From Opitutales bacterium (GTDB lineage: Bacteria; Verrucomicrobiota; Verrucomicrobiia; Opitutales; UBA2987), in contig JAJFLV010000021.1 of NCBI GenBank assembly GCA_021772535.1, positions 1-60,172 of the forward strand: DNA of 60,172 nucleotides. Reading direction: 5' to 3'. Below the pieces are notes generated by a model. That model saw nothing but the letters and a program-made list of their open reading frames with translations, did no database searches and was not told the origin of the DNA. This document shows positions 19,505 to 28,746 of the stretch, piece by piece; within the stretch, counting starts at the first letter, position 1, and each line of letters opens with the position of its first letter. The translations under genes were made by a program, and so were the position numbers.

Positions 19505-19695
19505 GTAAAACTAAAACAGGGTGGGCCCGTTTTACTGGAACCCACCCTGTTCGTAGCAGTAGTGGTAATAACCACTTTAGGCCGTAGTTACCACCACGCG
19601 TGGTTTTCCCCGGCCTCCCATAATGGGAGGCCGCAGGAAATTTGCTTTCTACCCCCCCGGTAGAAATTTATTTTCCGCACCCCATGCGTAGTAAA
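19505..19695 (-). ncRNA. Candidate structured RNA: about six consecutive hairpins, last one terminator-like on the minus strand
   Basis: Inverted repeats (plus-strand coordinates): 19677-19689 CGCA/TGCG; 19646-19666 TTTCTACC/GGTAGAAA; 19612-19632 GGCCTCCCA/TGGGAGGCC; 19594-19603 CCACGCGTGG; 19561-19576 AGTGGT/ACCACT; 19515-19551 AACAGGGTGGG/CCCACCCTGTT followed on the minus strand by TTAGTTTT. No ORF. Confidence 0.55.
19511..19551 (-). terminator. Intrinsic terminator-like hairpin
   Basis: Perfect 11-bp stem AACAGGGTGGG/CCCACCCTGTT; minus-strand reading ends ...CCCACCCTGTTTTAGTTTT. Confidence 0.6.
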
Positions 19696-20064
19696 TTTGT
19701 CCTCTCCTAAATTCATTGGAAATTTTTAAACGTCAACTTTTTTCCTGATCGATTACTTGATATTGAATGAGTATTAATCTTTATAAACAACATAGGTCTT
19801 ATACCCCATAATGCAACCCATAAATACCTGATTTCAGTTAATAAAGTGTAAATTTATTATTTTATAAGCCGCTATAGAACAAATACATTCGTAATTTTAA
19901 AACTATTGTTACAACATTGTAAAATATTTATGAATTATAAAATTTTTAATATTCATTTCCCCAAAATCGCACCTCTTTTTTTGGGAAAATGACGGGTGCT
20001 TGCAATCAACAGTCTTACTATTGGCAAAAGAGGGATAATTGTAAATTTATTTAAAAATCCGCAA

Positions 20065-21531
20065 CTAACCCGCTTGTTTACGCGTCTCAACGGCCCAGCG
20101 ATATATATTTTCATAGGTAGCCGATGGGTTCTTCCAGGAAAAGTCTTTCCTCATTCCATTTAACTGTAATCGTCTATACTCCTTCGGTTGATCTCTATAA
20201 AGGATGGCTGCCCTCTCAATGGCCGATCCAAGATCTTCAGGGGTAGCATCAGCAAACAGCAAGCCGGTGGCATCCCTCTTCCCTTTTCCATAAGGATCGA
20301 TGGTGTCGATTAAACCACCGGTTGAGCGTGCCACTGGCGGCGTGCCGTACCTCATGGCATACATTTGACTAAGACCACAGGGCTCGAACCGGCTTGGCAT
20401 AACAAAGAAATCCGAGCCGCCATAAATCAAATGAGCCAGTTGGTCGCTGAATCCAATTTGCACCCCTACCCTGCCCTTAAAACGCTCCCCCAATTGTTTG
20501 AATCGCTCTTCAAGTTCCTTTTCTCCAGTGCCCAGCAAGGCGATTTGCCCGTCTGTTGTCTCCATTATGGCGGCCACCGCTTCGGCCAGCAAATCCAATC
20601 CCTTCTGTTGGTAGAGACGGGAAACCACACCGAATAGTGGAATCTCGGCCTTAATCTCCAAACCCAACTCTTTTTGTAATTCAGCCTTGCAAAGGCCCTT
20701 GCCCTTGCGATTGGAAATAGAATAGGTGGCCGGCAGCAAAGGATCGCTTTGGGGGTTCCAAACGCTCGTATCGATGCCATTTATTTCTCCAATCAGGTCG
20801 CCCGCCCTGAGTTTCAGTATATGATGCAAACCGTGACCGTTGTCCGGTTTGAGGATTTCACGGGCATATTCGGGACTTACAGTGGTGATCTTGGTGGCAT
20901 TGTAGATTCCCCCCTTTAGAAAGTTCACGTGCCCCATCGCCTCCAGACAATCCGGCCGGTAAACGGAGGCGGGAAGCTGGGCATACTCAATGCTCGAATA
21001 GGGGAAATGTCCCTGATGCTGCAAATTATGGATGGTCAGAATGCTGGCCGCTTTACCTAATGGCTCATAGAAATCATTGGCATTCAAATAAACCGGGACC
21101 AGGGCTGTCGGCCAGTCGTGACAATGAATAACATCGGGAATCCAGCCCAGATAATAGCACAGGTTAAGGGCTGCTCGCGATAGAAAAATGAACCGCCGGT
21201 CATTGTCCTGAGGTCCCCGGCTGGAGTTTCCGTAAACATCGGGGCGGTCGTAAAATTCGTTAAATTCAAGAAAATAGGTCTCCACCTCCGAACCGGGCAA
21301 GCGACTCTCCCAAATCCGGCACTGAAGGTTTTCCCGACCTAGATTAACGGTTAACGGAATATTATAAGGTATCCATTTGCCAATTTTCTTGATACCGGAG
21401 TAGAGAGGGCATACCAGCCTGACTTCATGCCCCATCCCGGCTAGTTCCTTCGATAGCGCTCCAACTACATCGGCCAGCCCCCCCACCTTGATTAGGGGCG
21501 CCACCTCGGAGGCTATCATGAAAATTTTCAT
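20065..21531 (-). CDS. glgA: Glycogen synthase (ADP-glucose type)
   Basis: MKIFMIASEVAPLIKVGGLADVVGALSKEL (KVGGL), VVSRLYQQKGLDLLAEA, PSRFEPCGLSQMYAMRYGTPPVARSTGGLIDTI. Confidence 0.95.
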   Translation of the reverse strand: MKIFMIASEVAPLIKVGGLADVVGALSKELAGMGHEVRLVCPLYSGIKKIGKWIPYNIPLTVNLGRENLQCRIWESRLPGSEVETYFLEFNEFYDRPDVYGNSSRGPQDNDRRFIFLSRAALNLCYYLGWIPDVIHCHDWPTALVPVYLNANDFYEPLGKAASILTIHNLQHQGHFPYSSIEYAQLPASVYRPDCLEAMGHVNFLKGGIYNATKITTVSPEYAREILKPDNGHGLHHILKLRAGDLIGEINGIDTSVWNPQSDPLLPATYSISNRKGKGLCKAELQKELGLEIKAEIPLFGVVSRLYQQKGLDLLAEAVAAIMETTDGQIALLGTGEKELEERFKQLGERFKGRVGVQIGFSDQLAHLIYGGSDFFVMPSRFEPCGLSQMYAMRYGTPPVARSTGGLIDTIDPYGKGKRDATGLLFADATPEDLGSAIERAAILYRDQPKEYRRLQLNGMRKDFSWKNPSATYENIYRWAVETRKQAG

Positions 21532-21713
21532 GGCATAAAATGATTGAAAGTAAGAAAAAAGACTTCATTCCTTTAGCGAAAAGCATTTTTTGAGACCAAA
21601 GGATAAAGGAATAAAGGCTAAAATGCTCGCATTCCTAATAAGGTCAAGACTAGCGATAACGCGTTGCTGCCGTAGCAATCTCTAGAAGGCTTATCGGTCA
21701 AATAGGGCGCGTT

Positions 21714-22313
21714 CTAAGTGGATTTGTGTTTTGCCGTGAATAATCTTCCCATGCGCATTATTTGCAATACCGCCAGGGGAGCGAAAAAATAGACTGTTTG
21801 CACCGCTCCCGCTTTTTCCTGTAGCGCCTGGTGGAACAGGATGAGAATAGCGGCCACGTAAGCCAGGCGGTGGAGCCATTTCCATTTTTTCCCTCCAAGC
21901 ATGCGAACCATTCTATTGGTGCTGGTTACAGCCAGGATTAAAAGCAGAAAGAAAGCACTCAGACCCAACAAAACGAAGGGTTTTTCGATATCCTCAAAAA
22001 ACGCAGTGAATCCTCCCGTATAAACGAGGTAAAACCCCAGGTGAATCAGGGCGAAGAAAAATGAGCTGACTCCAATCAGCCGCCGATGGCGGTTGAGATC
22101 CCGTGCCAATTCAAATTTCGGGAAAAGAATCTTGAACGGGCTTAATGAGAGCACCCCGATGAATAACAAAGTGGCGGTCTTGCCATAATACTCGAGTAGG
22201 TATTTGGCAGGATCGGCCAAAACGGAGGCTTCTGCTCTGATCAATGGGTAAGCAGGATACAATCCCGCCAATAGGACCACGGTCCAAATTAACAGCTTTA
22301 TCAAAAAACGCAT
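21714..22313 (-). CDS. msrQ: Protein-methionine-sulfoxide reductase heme-binding subunit
   Basis: Ferric-reductase-like TM protein, RRLIGVSSFFFALIHLGFY...WKWLHRLAYVAAILILFHQALQ; adjacent to msrP. Confidence 0.85.
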   Translation of the reverse strand: MRFLIKLLIWTVVLLAGLYPAYPLIRAEASVLADPAKYLLEYYGKTATLLFIGVLSLSPFKILFPKFELARDLNRHRRLIGVSSFFFALIHLGFYLVYTGGFTAFFEDIEKPFVLLGLSAFFLLLILAVTSTNRMVRMLGGKKWKWLHRLAYVAAILILFHQALQEKAGAVQTVYFFAPLAVLQIMRMGRLFTAKHKST

Positions 22314-22393
22314 AAATACTCTCTCCCCCCGGTTCTGCCCTAGGTACGATTAAGACTCGGGAAACCAATCTCAATTGCTCTAAGGAAGGGGCA

Positions 22394-23353
22394 TCAGTAA
22401 TGCAAACGAAGGTTCAACCCCTTATATAAGTGTGCGACCTCCTTTTCATATCCATTGAATGGGAGAGTTGGCTGCCGGGCAAAAAATCCGCCTCCAATGA
22501 TTCGCTCCGAAGCCTGCGACCAACGCGGGTGGTCCACCTCAGGGTTCACATTGGCATAGAACCCATATTCCTGCGGGGCAAGTAATTGCCAGGTATTGCG
22601 GGGCCGGTTGCGGGTAAACTCAATCTTAACAATCGATTTGATGCTTTTGAATCCATACTTCCAGGGCACGACCAGGCGGATGGGGGCGCCGTTCTGGTTA
22701 GGCAGCGGTTTGCCGTAAACGCCGGTGGCCAGGATAGCGAGATCATTGTTAGCCTCCTCAATTGTGAGGGATTCCACATAGGGCCAATCGATGTTACGCC
22801 CTCTCTGACCGGGAGCGGACTTTGGGTCGAGAAAGGTGGTAAATTTAATATAACGGGCGTTCTTGTCAGGCTGGGCCAGTTCAATCAGTTTTTTTAAGGG
22901 AAAACCATCCCAGGGAACTACCATTGACCAGGCCTCTACGCACCTGAAGCGATAAATTCGCTCCTCCACGCCTCCAACTTTTTTTATCAAACCGTTGACA
23001 TCGATTTTAAAAGGATTCTCCACCAAACCACCGATCTGAATCGACCAGGGTTCGGTTTCCCATCCCTCATTGGCCAGCTTCTTGACTTCTCCCTTGTCGG
23101 TACTGAATTCATAAAAATTGTTATAGCTGGTGACATAATCGAAGTCGGTTGACTTTAAACCCGCTCCGTCGAATTTCGGATTGAGTTTCGCCGGAAATCC
23201 CGCCGTAGCGCCAGCCAGTCCTTGCGGCAAGAGAGCGGATCCAGCCAACCCCAGGCCCAACTTTCTTAAAAATCTTCTTCGATTGTAAAAGGCCTCCTCC
23301 GGGGTAACCGTGGAGGCGGGCATTTGCCAGCTTTGAGGAATTTTGATCAGCAT
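22394..23353 (-). CDS. msrP: Protein-methionine-sulfoxide reductase catalytic (molybdopterin) subunit
   Basis: YRFRCVEAWSMVVPWDGFPLKKLIEL...LPNQNGAPIRLVVPWKYGFKSIKSIVKIEFT; twin-arginine-like RRRFLRKLGLGLAG. Confidence 0.92.
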   Translation of the reverse strand: MLIKIPQSWQMPASTVTPEEAFYNRRRFLRKLGLGLAGSALLPQGLAGATAGFPAKLNPKFDGAGLKSTDFDYVTSYNNFYEFSTDKGEVKKLANEGWETEPWSIQIGGLVENPFKIDVNGLIKKVGGVEERIYRFRCVEAWSMVVPWDGFPLKKLIELAQPDKNARYIKFTTFLDPKSAPGQRGRNIDWPYVESLTIEEANNDLAILATGVYGKPLPNQNGAPIRLVVPWKYGFKSIKSIVKIEFTRNRPRNTWQLLAPQEYGFYANVNPEVDHPRWSQASERIIGGGFFARQPTLPFNGYEKEVAHLYKGLNLRLHY

Positions 23354-23475
23354 CAGTTATAGTATGAGACGAACCAACAGCCGAATCCTTCCCGCAATAA
23401 TCTCAAAAATTGTGACTGGAAAAAAGAGAGGTCAGCCAAATCGCTTTCTCCTCGGCTTCTCCAAAATGGAGAAAT

Positions 23476-24093
23476 TCAAGTTCCGTAGAGGCGGTCGCCG
23501 AAATCCCCCAGACCGGGAAGGATGTACTTTTTGTCGTTCAACTCGCGATCCAGGGAAGCGGTGTAGATGATGAGGTTGGGGAACTTATCCCGAAGCACTT
23601 TGACTCCCTCGGGAGCTGCCACAATATTGAGGAAATATACATCGGTGGCTCCCTGGTCGTAAACCATTCGGATCACTTGTTCCGCCGAGCCGCCCGTGGC
23701 CAGCATTGGGTCGACTACCAGCACCCGCCGATTTTTCAGGGGTGGCAGTTTGCAATAATAACTGTGCGCCTCTGCCGTTTCCTCATCACGTTCCATACCA
23801 ATGAAACCGACCGCCACCGACGGTAGAAGATCGACGATCGTATCCACCATACTCATTCCGGCCCGTACAATGGCCACCACCACCACCGTTACAGCCAATT
23901 TCCGGCATTGGGTTGTTTCCAGAGGCGTTTTTATTTCAACCGGCTCGGTGGGCAGATCCCGTGTCGCCTCCATTACTAATAGGGAGGTGACTTGCCGGCT
24001 AAGGTTGCGGAATTGGGCCGATCCGGTATTTTCATCCCTTAACAAGCTAAGGATATGACCGGCCACAGGATGGTTCAATACATGTAAGGACAT
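23476..24093 (-). CDS. upp: Uracil phosphoribosyltransferase
   Basis: VVAIVRAGMSMVDTIVDLLPSVAVGFIGMERDEET...VLVVDPMLATGGSAEQVI...DFGDRLYGT. Confidence 0.93.
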   Translation of the reverse strand: MSLHVLNHPVAGHILSLLRDENTGSAQFRNLSRQVTSLLVMEATRDLPTEPVEIKTPLETTQCRKLAVTVVVVAIVRAGMSMVDTIVDLLPSVAVGFIGMERDEETAEAHSYYCKLPPLKNRRVLVVDPMLATGGSAEQVIRMVYDQGATDVYFLNIVAAPEGVKVLRDKFPNLIIYTASLDRELNDKKYILPGLGDFGDRLYGT

Positions 24094-24247
24094 AGGATTC
24101 AGGTCAGGCGGTGAAAACCAAAAATTACTTGCCGGTGCGGGACCATTGCAAGTAAAACCCGTTCCGAATTTGCTAAACTCTCAGGCGGGCAATATTACCG
24201 GTCGAAATCGCTATTAAATTCAAACGCAAATAAAATCTTTGGATGTT

Positions 24248-25195
24248 ATGAATAATCCTGTAGTCATCGTAGGCAGTTACAATCAGGACCTCACCTGGTA
24301 TTGTTCGGAATTTCCTCAGCCGGGAGAAACCATATTCGGCTCATTCGTCACGGGACCTGGCGGCAAAGGTTCCAATCAAGCCGTTGCTGCCGTGCGAACG
24401 GGCGTAGGCACAACCTTTGTTGGAGCGGTCGGCAAGGATGTCTTCGGAGATGGTGTAAAAGTTTTTTACGACTTGGAGGGCCTCGAGTATCAACTCATGG
24501 AATATGATGACATTCCAACCGGCAATGCCGGTATTTTTGTTTCATCAAGCGGTGAAAATGAAATCATCGTAGCTCTGGGGGCCAACCTCGCTTTTAAATC
24601 AAAGGATGTCCGCGAGGAGACGCTTTCGCACGCCCAAATCGTCGTTTGCCAAAACGAGATCGATTTGGACACCACCCGACAGGTTCTTCGCCGGGCCCGC
24701 AGCTTGGGAGCGACCACGGTTCTCAATCCGGCACCCATGATTCCGGGTTTTCGTTCCGAATACCTCAAAGATGTGGACATTCTCATTCCTAACGAAACGG
24801 AGTTCGCCGAACTCATCAAAGCAACCCGTCCGGAAGCCCTGGGCAGTTTTCAATCGGCAGATATCCGGGATATGGATGAAGACGAGTTGCAAAAGCTTTG
24901 CCGAAGCGCCGAGGTGCCGACCGTTATTCTTACTCTCGGGAGCAAGGGCTGTTTTGTTTCCACCGCCGACAGCTACAGGACCATACCCGGATGCCGAGGC
25001 ATTGAAGTTGTGGACACTACCGGTGCCGGAGACGCCTTTGTCGGAGGTTTTGCCTCGGGAATGGTCCAGTTCGACAAGAATATTTATAAAGCCGCCTCCT
25101 ATGCCAACGCGGTTGCGGCTCTCTCCGTAACCCAACCCGGTACCGCCCCCTCCATGCCTCATAAAGAGGAGATTGAAAACTTTATCAATCGCTAA
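24248..25195 (+). CDS. rbsK: Ribokinase-like PfkB family carbohydrate kinase
   Basis: VIVGSYNQDLTWYCSEFPQPGETIFGSFVTGPGGKGSNQAVAA...DTTGAGDAFVGGFASGM. Confidence 0.85.
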   Translation: MNNPVVIVGSYNQDLTWYCSEFPQPGETIFGSFVTGPGGKGSNQAVAAVRTGVGTTFVGAVGKDVFGDGVKVFYDLEGLEYQLMEYDDIPTGNAGIFVSSSGENEIIVALGANLAFKSKDVREETLSHAQIVVCQNEIDLDTTRQVLRRARSLGATTVLNPAPMIPGFRSEYLKDVDILIPNETEFAELIKATRPEALGSFQSADIRDMDEDELQKLCRSAEVPTVILTLGSKGCFVSTADSYRTIPGCRGIEVVDTTGAGDAFVGGFASGMVQFDKNIYKAASYANAVAALSVTQPGTAPSMPHKEEIENFINR

Positions 25196-25273
25196 CCGCC
25201 ACGTTGTTTCCTTCAAAAGAATGGGGAGATTTTGTACATTTACTCCCGGCAAGAACTGGTTTATATTCAATAA

Positions 25274-25477
25274 ATGAAATTTAAAGTAGTCGTGCACACG
25301 GCGGAAGAAGGTGGATTCTGGGCTGAAGTTCCAGCTGTTCCCGGATGTGTCTCCCAAGGTGAGAACATGGAAGATCTGCTAGCGAACATCCAGGAAGCGA
25401 TTGAAGGGTGCCTTTCAATCGATGTGCAAGACCCAAGTGAAGACGATTCCTCTCAAATTGTTGAAGTCGCCCTGTGA
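25274..25477 (+). CDS. hicB: HicB-type antitoxin
   Basis: MKFKVVVHTAEEGGFWAEVPAVPGCVSQGENMEDLLANIQEAIEGCL; overlaps hicA. Confidence 0.85.
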   Translation: MKFKVVVHTAEEGGFWAEVPAVPGCVSQGENMEDLLANIQEAIEGCLSIDVQDPSEDDSSQIVEVAL

Positions 25478-25680
25478 AGCAAATTTCGGGCAAGGAGTTT
25501 GCGAAGGTCCTTGAGATAAAGGGTTGGGTGCTTCTGAGAATACGAGGAAGCCACCATATTTATACAAAACCAAATCGAATTGAAAGAATTTCACTGCCAA
25601 TCCACGGAAACAAACCTTTAAAGCGGGGTTTGCTCCACACGCTCATGAAAATGGCAGATGTTGATGAATCAGAATTATAA
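25474..25680 (+). CDS. hicA: HicA-type mRNA interferase toxin (GTG start)
   Basis: KQISGKEFAKVLEIKGWVLLRIRGSHHIYTK...SLPIHGNKPLKRGLLHTLMKMADV; GTGA overlap with hicB stop. Confidence 0.87.
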   Translation: MKQISGKEFAKVLEIKGWVLLRIRGSHHIYTKPNRIERISLPIHGNKPLKRGLLHTLMKMADVDESEL

Positions 25681-25819
25681 TCTTTGGTAATATAAATTTG
25701 CCTTTCAGGAAAGACTGCGTTCGATACTTTTCACAAAAAACAGTTGTATTCCTCGTTTTCTCCCAAATAGGACTCAATAACGTATTTCCTGTTATTTTTT
25801 TGTTTAAAGAAGCTACAAC

Positions 25820-26297
25820 GTGTTTGATCTTCCCAGGCCCCCTCGGACAATTGAAACGGAGAGGCTAAGGCTTTGTTTTGAATCCGTTCGCCCCGGTGAC
25901 AAGAACCGGGGATTTGTTCCTTTTTATCATTTTCATATCCAAAATTTGGTGGGGGAAAAGGTGGGACATATTAATTTCCGTGTGGGCGACACCGAGCATG
26001 TGCGAAACTGTGCCGGGCATATCGGCTATGTAATCCTTGAACAATTCCGGGGGGGGGAGGTTTGCCTATCATGCCTGTTGTGCACTTTCGGAATTCATTT
26101 CCTCTATTTACCATTCGGTCCTAATTACCACCGATCCCAACAACCATGCATCGATAAAGACCATTGAAAGACTCGGATGCCGGTTTCTTGATGAAGTGCC
26201 GGTCTCGCCCCATGAACCTCAATTTGCTCAAGGTTCACGAATCAAGAGAAGGTACCGATGGCATCTCAACGATTCCGTAACGCCAAGGAAAAGTTAA
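25820..26297 (+). pseudogene. GNAT acetyltransferase split by a G9 homopolymer frameshift
   Basis: Frame 1 PRTIETERLRLCFE...GHIGYVILEQFRGG continues in the other frame as RFAYHACCALSEF...TDPNNHASIKTIERLGCRFLDEV; switch point at G-run 26049-26057. Confidence 0.8.
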
Positions 26298-26368
26298 CCT
26301 ATGGAAACCTCCTGATTTGGAGTTGATAATTTTTATTGTTAGCACCATCAGGTAAGGATAAAGCTCAA

Positions 26369-27073
26369 ATGCGGTTCATCGACAACTTCAAGGTCATCTT
26401 GTTGGACATGGGAAACACCTTCATGTTTGAGTGTGACCGGTTTGGTAAAAACGAGGGTTATTTCGAGACTTATGCAAATCTAGGGGGTAGCAATCTCAAG
26501 TGGAATCAGATTGAAGAAATTATTGATAACACTTTCTCCTCAATGCTTGAAGCATCACGCAATCCCGATTGTGTTGAGCATTTTGCATCTGTTGCCGAAT
26601 TCCTCCGCAAGGCAACTGATGGAATGAATATATCTTCTGAGGATACAAAGCTATTGGAAACGGTTTTTGCCCTTCATGAGGTTGGTCGAATTCCCAAGAG
26701 CAGCGCTAATGCTCTCCACAAACTCCGTCAAACACATCCGCTCGGCCTGGTCTCAAACATCTGGTCAAAACCCGAAGTGTTTGAGTCTGAACTCAGGCGA
26801 GCCGGTGTGCTTGATTTGTTTGAAGTGTTCATTTGGTCTTCAGATTACAGTGTTATCAAGCCGTCTCCTCGACTTTTCCAATTGGCAATAGATTATTTTA
26901 GTCTGCCGCCGAACCAAATGGTTTACATCGGAGACCATCCCATACGCGATGTCGCCGGAGCAAAGTCCCTTGGTATGAGCGCTGTTTGGATCCGAAATAA
27001 CGAAAAACCTTGGACGCCGGATTACCCAAGACCGGACCTGATTGTTGACGATTTGTCCGAGGTGCTTGATTGA
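26369..27073 (+). CDS. HAD-family hydrolase
   Basis: VILLDMGNTFMFE, LVSNIWSKPEVFE, KPSPRLFQLAIDYFSLPPNQMVYIGDHPIRDVAGAKSLGMSAVWIRN. Confidence 0.85.
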   Translation: MRFIDNFKVILLDMGNTFMFECDRFGKNEGYFETYANLGGSNLKWNQIEEIIDNTFSSMLEASRNPDCVEHFASVAEFLRKATDGMNISSEDTKLLETVFALHEVGRIPKSSANALHKLRQTHPLGLVSNIWSKPEVFESELRRAGVLDLFEVFIWSSDYSVIKPSPRLFQLAIDYFSLPPNQMVYIGDHPIRDVAGAKSLGMSAVWIRNNEKPWTPDYPRPDLIVDDLSEVLD

Positions 27074-27131
27074 TTTCGTTGGAAATGCTCCTATTAACAA
27101 AATCCATTGTCTCATAACTCAAAGGACTCCT

Positions 27132-28580
27132 ATGAAACAAAAATGTTTAATAACGACTCTCGCGCTTGCGGGCCTTTGTATCACTTCTATGCCTCAATTG
27201 CGAGCTGGTGATAGCAAGAAAGAAGAGGCCATAGCAATAATTGAAAGCCAAAGGGATGCGCTCATTGATTTAAGCGACCGGATATGGACCTATGCGGAAA
27301 CAGCGTTGAAAGAAACCAAATCCTCCAAAGCGCTGGCCGATTATGCCGAGCAGCAGGGATTCGAGGTCGAGCGCGGTGTGGCCGGTATGCCGACCGCCTT
27401 CATGGCCAGTTATGGCAAAGGTTCGCCAATTATCGGAATCATGGGCGAATACGATGCTCTACCCGGTCTTTCGCAAAAACCGACTTCGGTTAAGGAAGCG
27501 CATGAACCGGGTGCCGCCGGTCATGGCTGCGGGCACAATCTTTTCGGCGCAGGGAGCCTGGGTGCGGCCATCGGTATCAAGGAACTGATCGAAGCCGGGA
27601 AATTGACAGGGACGATCCGTTTTTACGGCACACCGGCGGAAGAATCCGTGGGGGGCAAAATCTATATGGTCCGGGAGGGACTTTTCGACGATCTCGATGT
27701 CTGCCTTTCCTGGCATCCCAACTCTAAAATCAAGGCGGATGTGCAAAGCTCGCAGGCACTGGTTGATTTCATTGTCGAATTTCATGGCAAGGCTTCACAT
27801 GCCGCTTTCGATCCATGGAATGGTCGCAGCGCCGTCGATGGGCTTGAACTTTTTACCGACGGTTTGAATATGCTGCGGGAACATGTAAAACCCTCGGTTC
27901 GCATGCACTACGCGATTGTGAATGGCGGCGATGTGCCAAATGTGGTGCCGGAGTATGCCAAACTGTGGTGCTGGGTTCGCGATTCCAAACGCGATGGCGT
28001 GGAAACTGTTCTTAATCGCGTGCGTGATATCGCCAAAGGCGCCGGATTGATGGCAGGAGTGGAATCCAAACTGTCAATTATTTCCGGTGACTACGAAATG
28101 CTCGTCAATATAACGGGTGAAAAGCTAATTTATAAAAACCTGCAATGGCTCGGACCGATTGAATACTCAGAAGAGGAGCAGGAATTTGCGCGAACCATTC
28201 AACGGGCTGTCGGCATTGAAGAAACCGGCCTGAATGGCGAGGTTCAACCCATGGAAAAACCCAAGGAGGACCCGCCCGGAGGTTCGACCGATGTGGGCGA
28301 TGTTAGCTGGGTGGTACCGACCCTGCAACTAGAGGTAACCACAGCCCCCGAAAATTCGCCCTGGCACGCCTGGCCGGTAGTGGCCTGTGGCGGAAATTCA
28401 ATCGGCCAAAAGGGAATGATTTATGCAGCCAAGGCCCTGGCTATCTCAATGGTCGATTTATTTGAAAATGAGGAAGCCCGCCAAGCCATCAAAGCGGAAT
28501 TCAATGAAAAAAGAGGAGACCACGTTTACCAGCCCTATATCCCGGATGGCCCACCGCCTTTGCCCGAGACATCACATTGA
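27132..28580 (+). CDS. M20-family amidohydrolase (AbgB-like), secreted
   Basis: Signal peptide; GIMGEYDALPGLSQK, GAAGHGCGHNLFG, GTPAEESVGGKIYM, GGSTDVGDVSWVVPT. Confidence 0.85.
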   Translation: MKQKCLITTLALAGLCITSMPQLRAGDSKKEEAIAIIESQRDALIDLSDRIWTYAETALKETKSSKALADYAEQQGFEVERGVAGMPTAFMASYGKGSPIIGIMGEYDALPGLSQKPTSVKEAHEPGAAGHGCGHNLFGAGSLGAAIGIKELIEAGKLTGTIRFYGTPAEESVGGKIYMVREGLFDDLDVCLSWHPNSKIKADVQSSQALVDFIVEFHGKASHAAFDPWNGRSAVDGLELFTDGLNMLREHVKPSVRMHYAIVNGGDVPNVVPEYAKLWCWVRDSKRDGVETVLNRVRDIAKGAGLMAGVESKLSIISGDYEMLVNITGEKLIYKNLQWLGPIEYSEEEQEFARTIQRAVGIEETGLNGEVQPMEKPKEDPPGGSTDVGDVSWVVPTLQLEVTTAPENSPWHAWPVVACGGNSIGQKGMIYAAKALAISMVDLFENEEARQAIKAEFNEKRGDHVYQPYIPDGPPPLPETSH

Positions 28581-28611
28581 CTAATCGTTTATTCAGAACC
28601 GAAAACAGGAT

Positions 28612-28746
28612 TTATTCCTTAACCTCTCTTAATCGCTTAGCGTGATTTATCATAACGTTTTTCGTCCAGGTTTCGCCCCTGTCATTGGAGCGGTCCATTT
28701 TCCAGGTAAAGCCATCCTTCCGGATATCGGTGAAGGTAATTTTATC
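28612..28746 (-). pseudogene. 3' remnant of a small conserved (DUF1579-like) protein gene
   Basis: Minus-strand reading DKITFTDIRKDGFTWKMDRSNDRGETWTKNVMINHAKRLREVKE*; no start or upstream portion. Confidence 0.5.

Noticed and set aside
24599-25357. 252-aa minus-strand ORF over the ribokinase gene
   Set aside because: Shadow of a PfkB gene with conserved motifs on the plus strand.
26037-26297. 86-aa ORF as an independent gene
   Set aside because: It is the C-terminal half of the frameshifted GNAT gene; the apparent N-terminus is inside the G-run.
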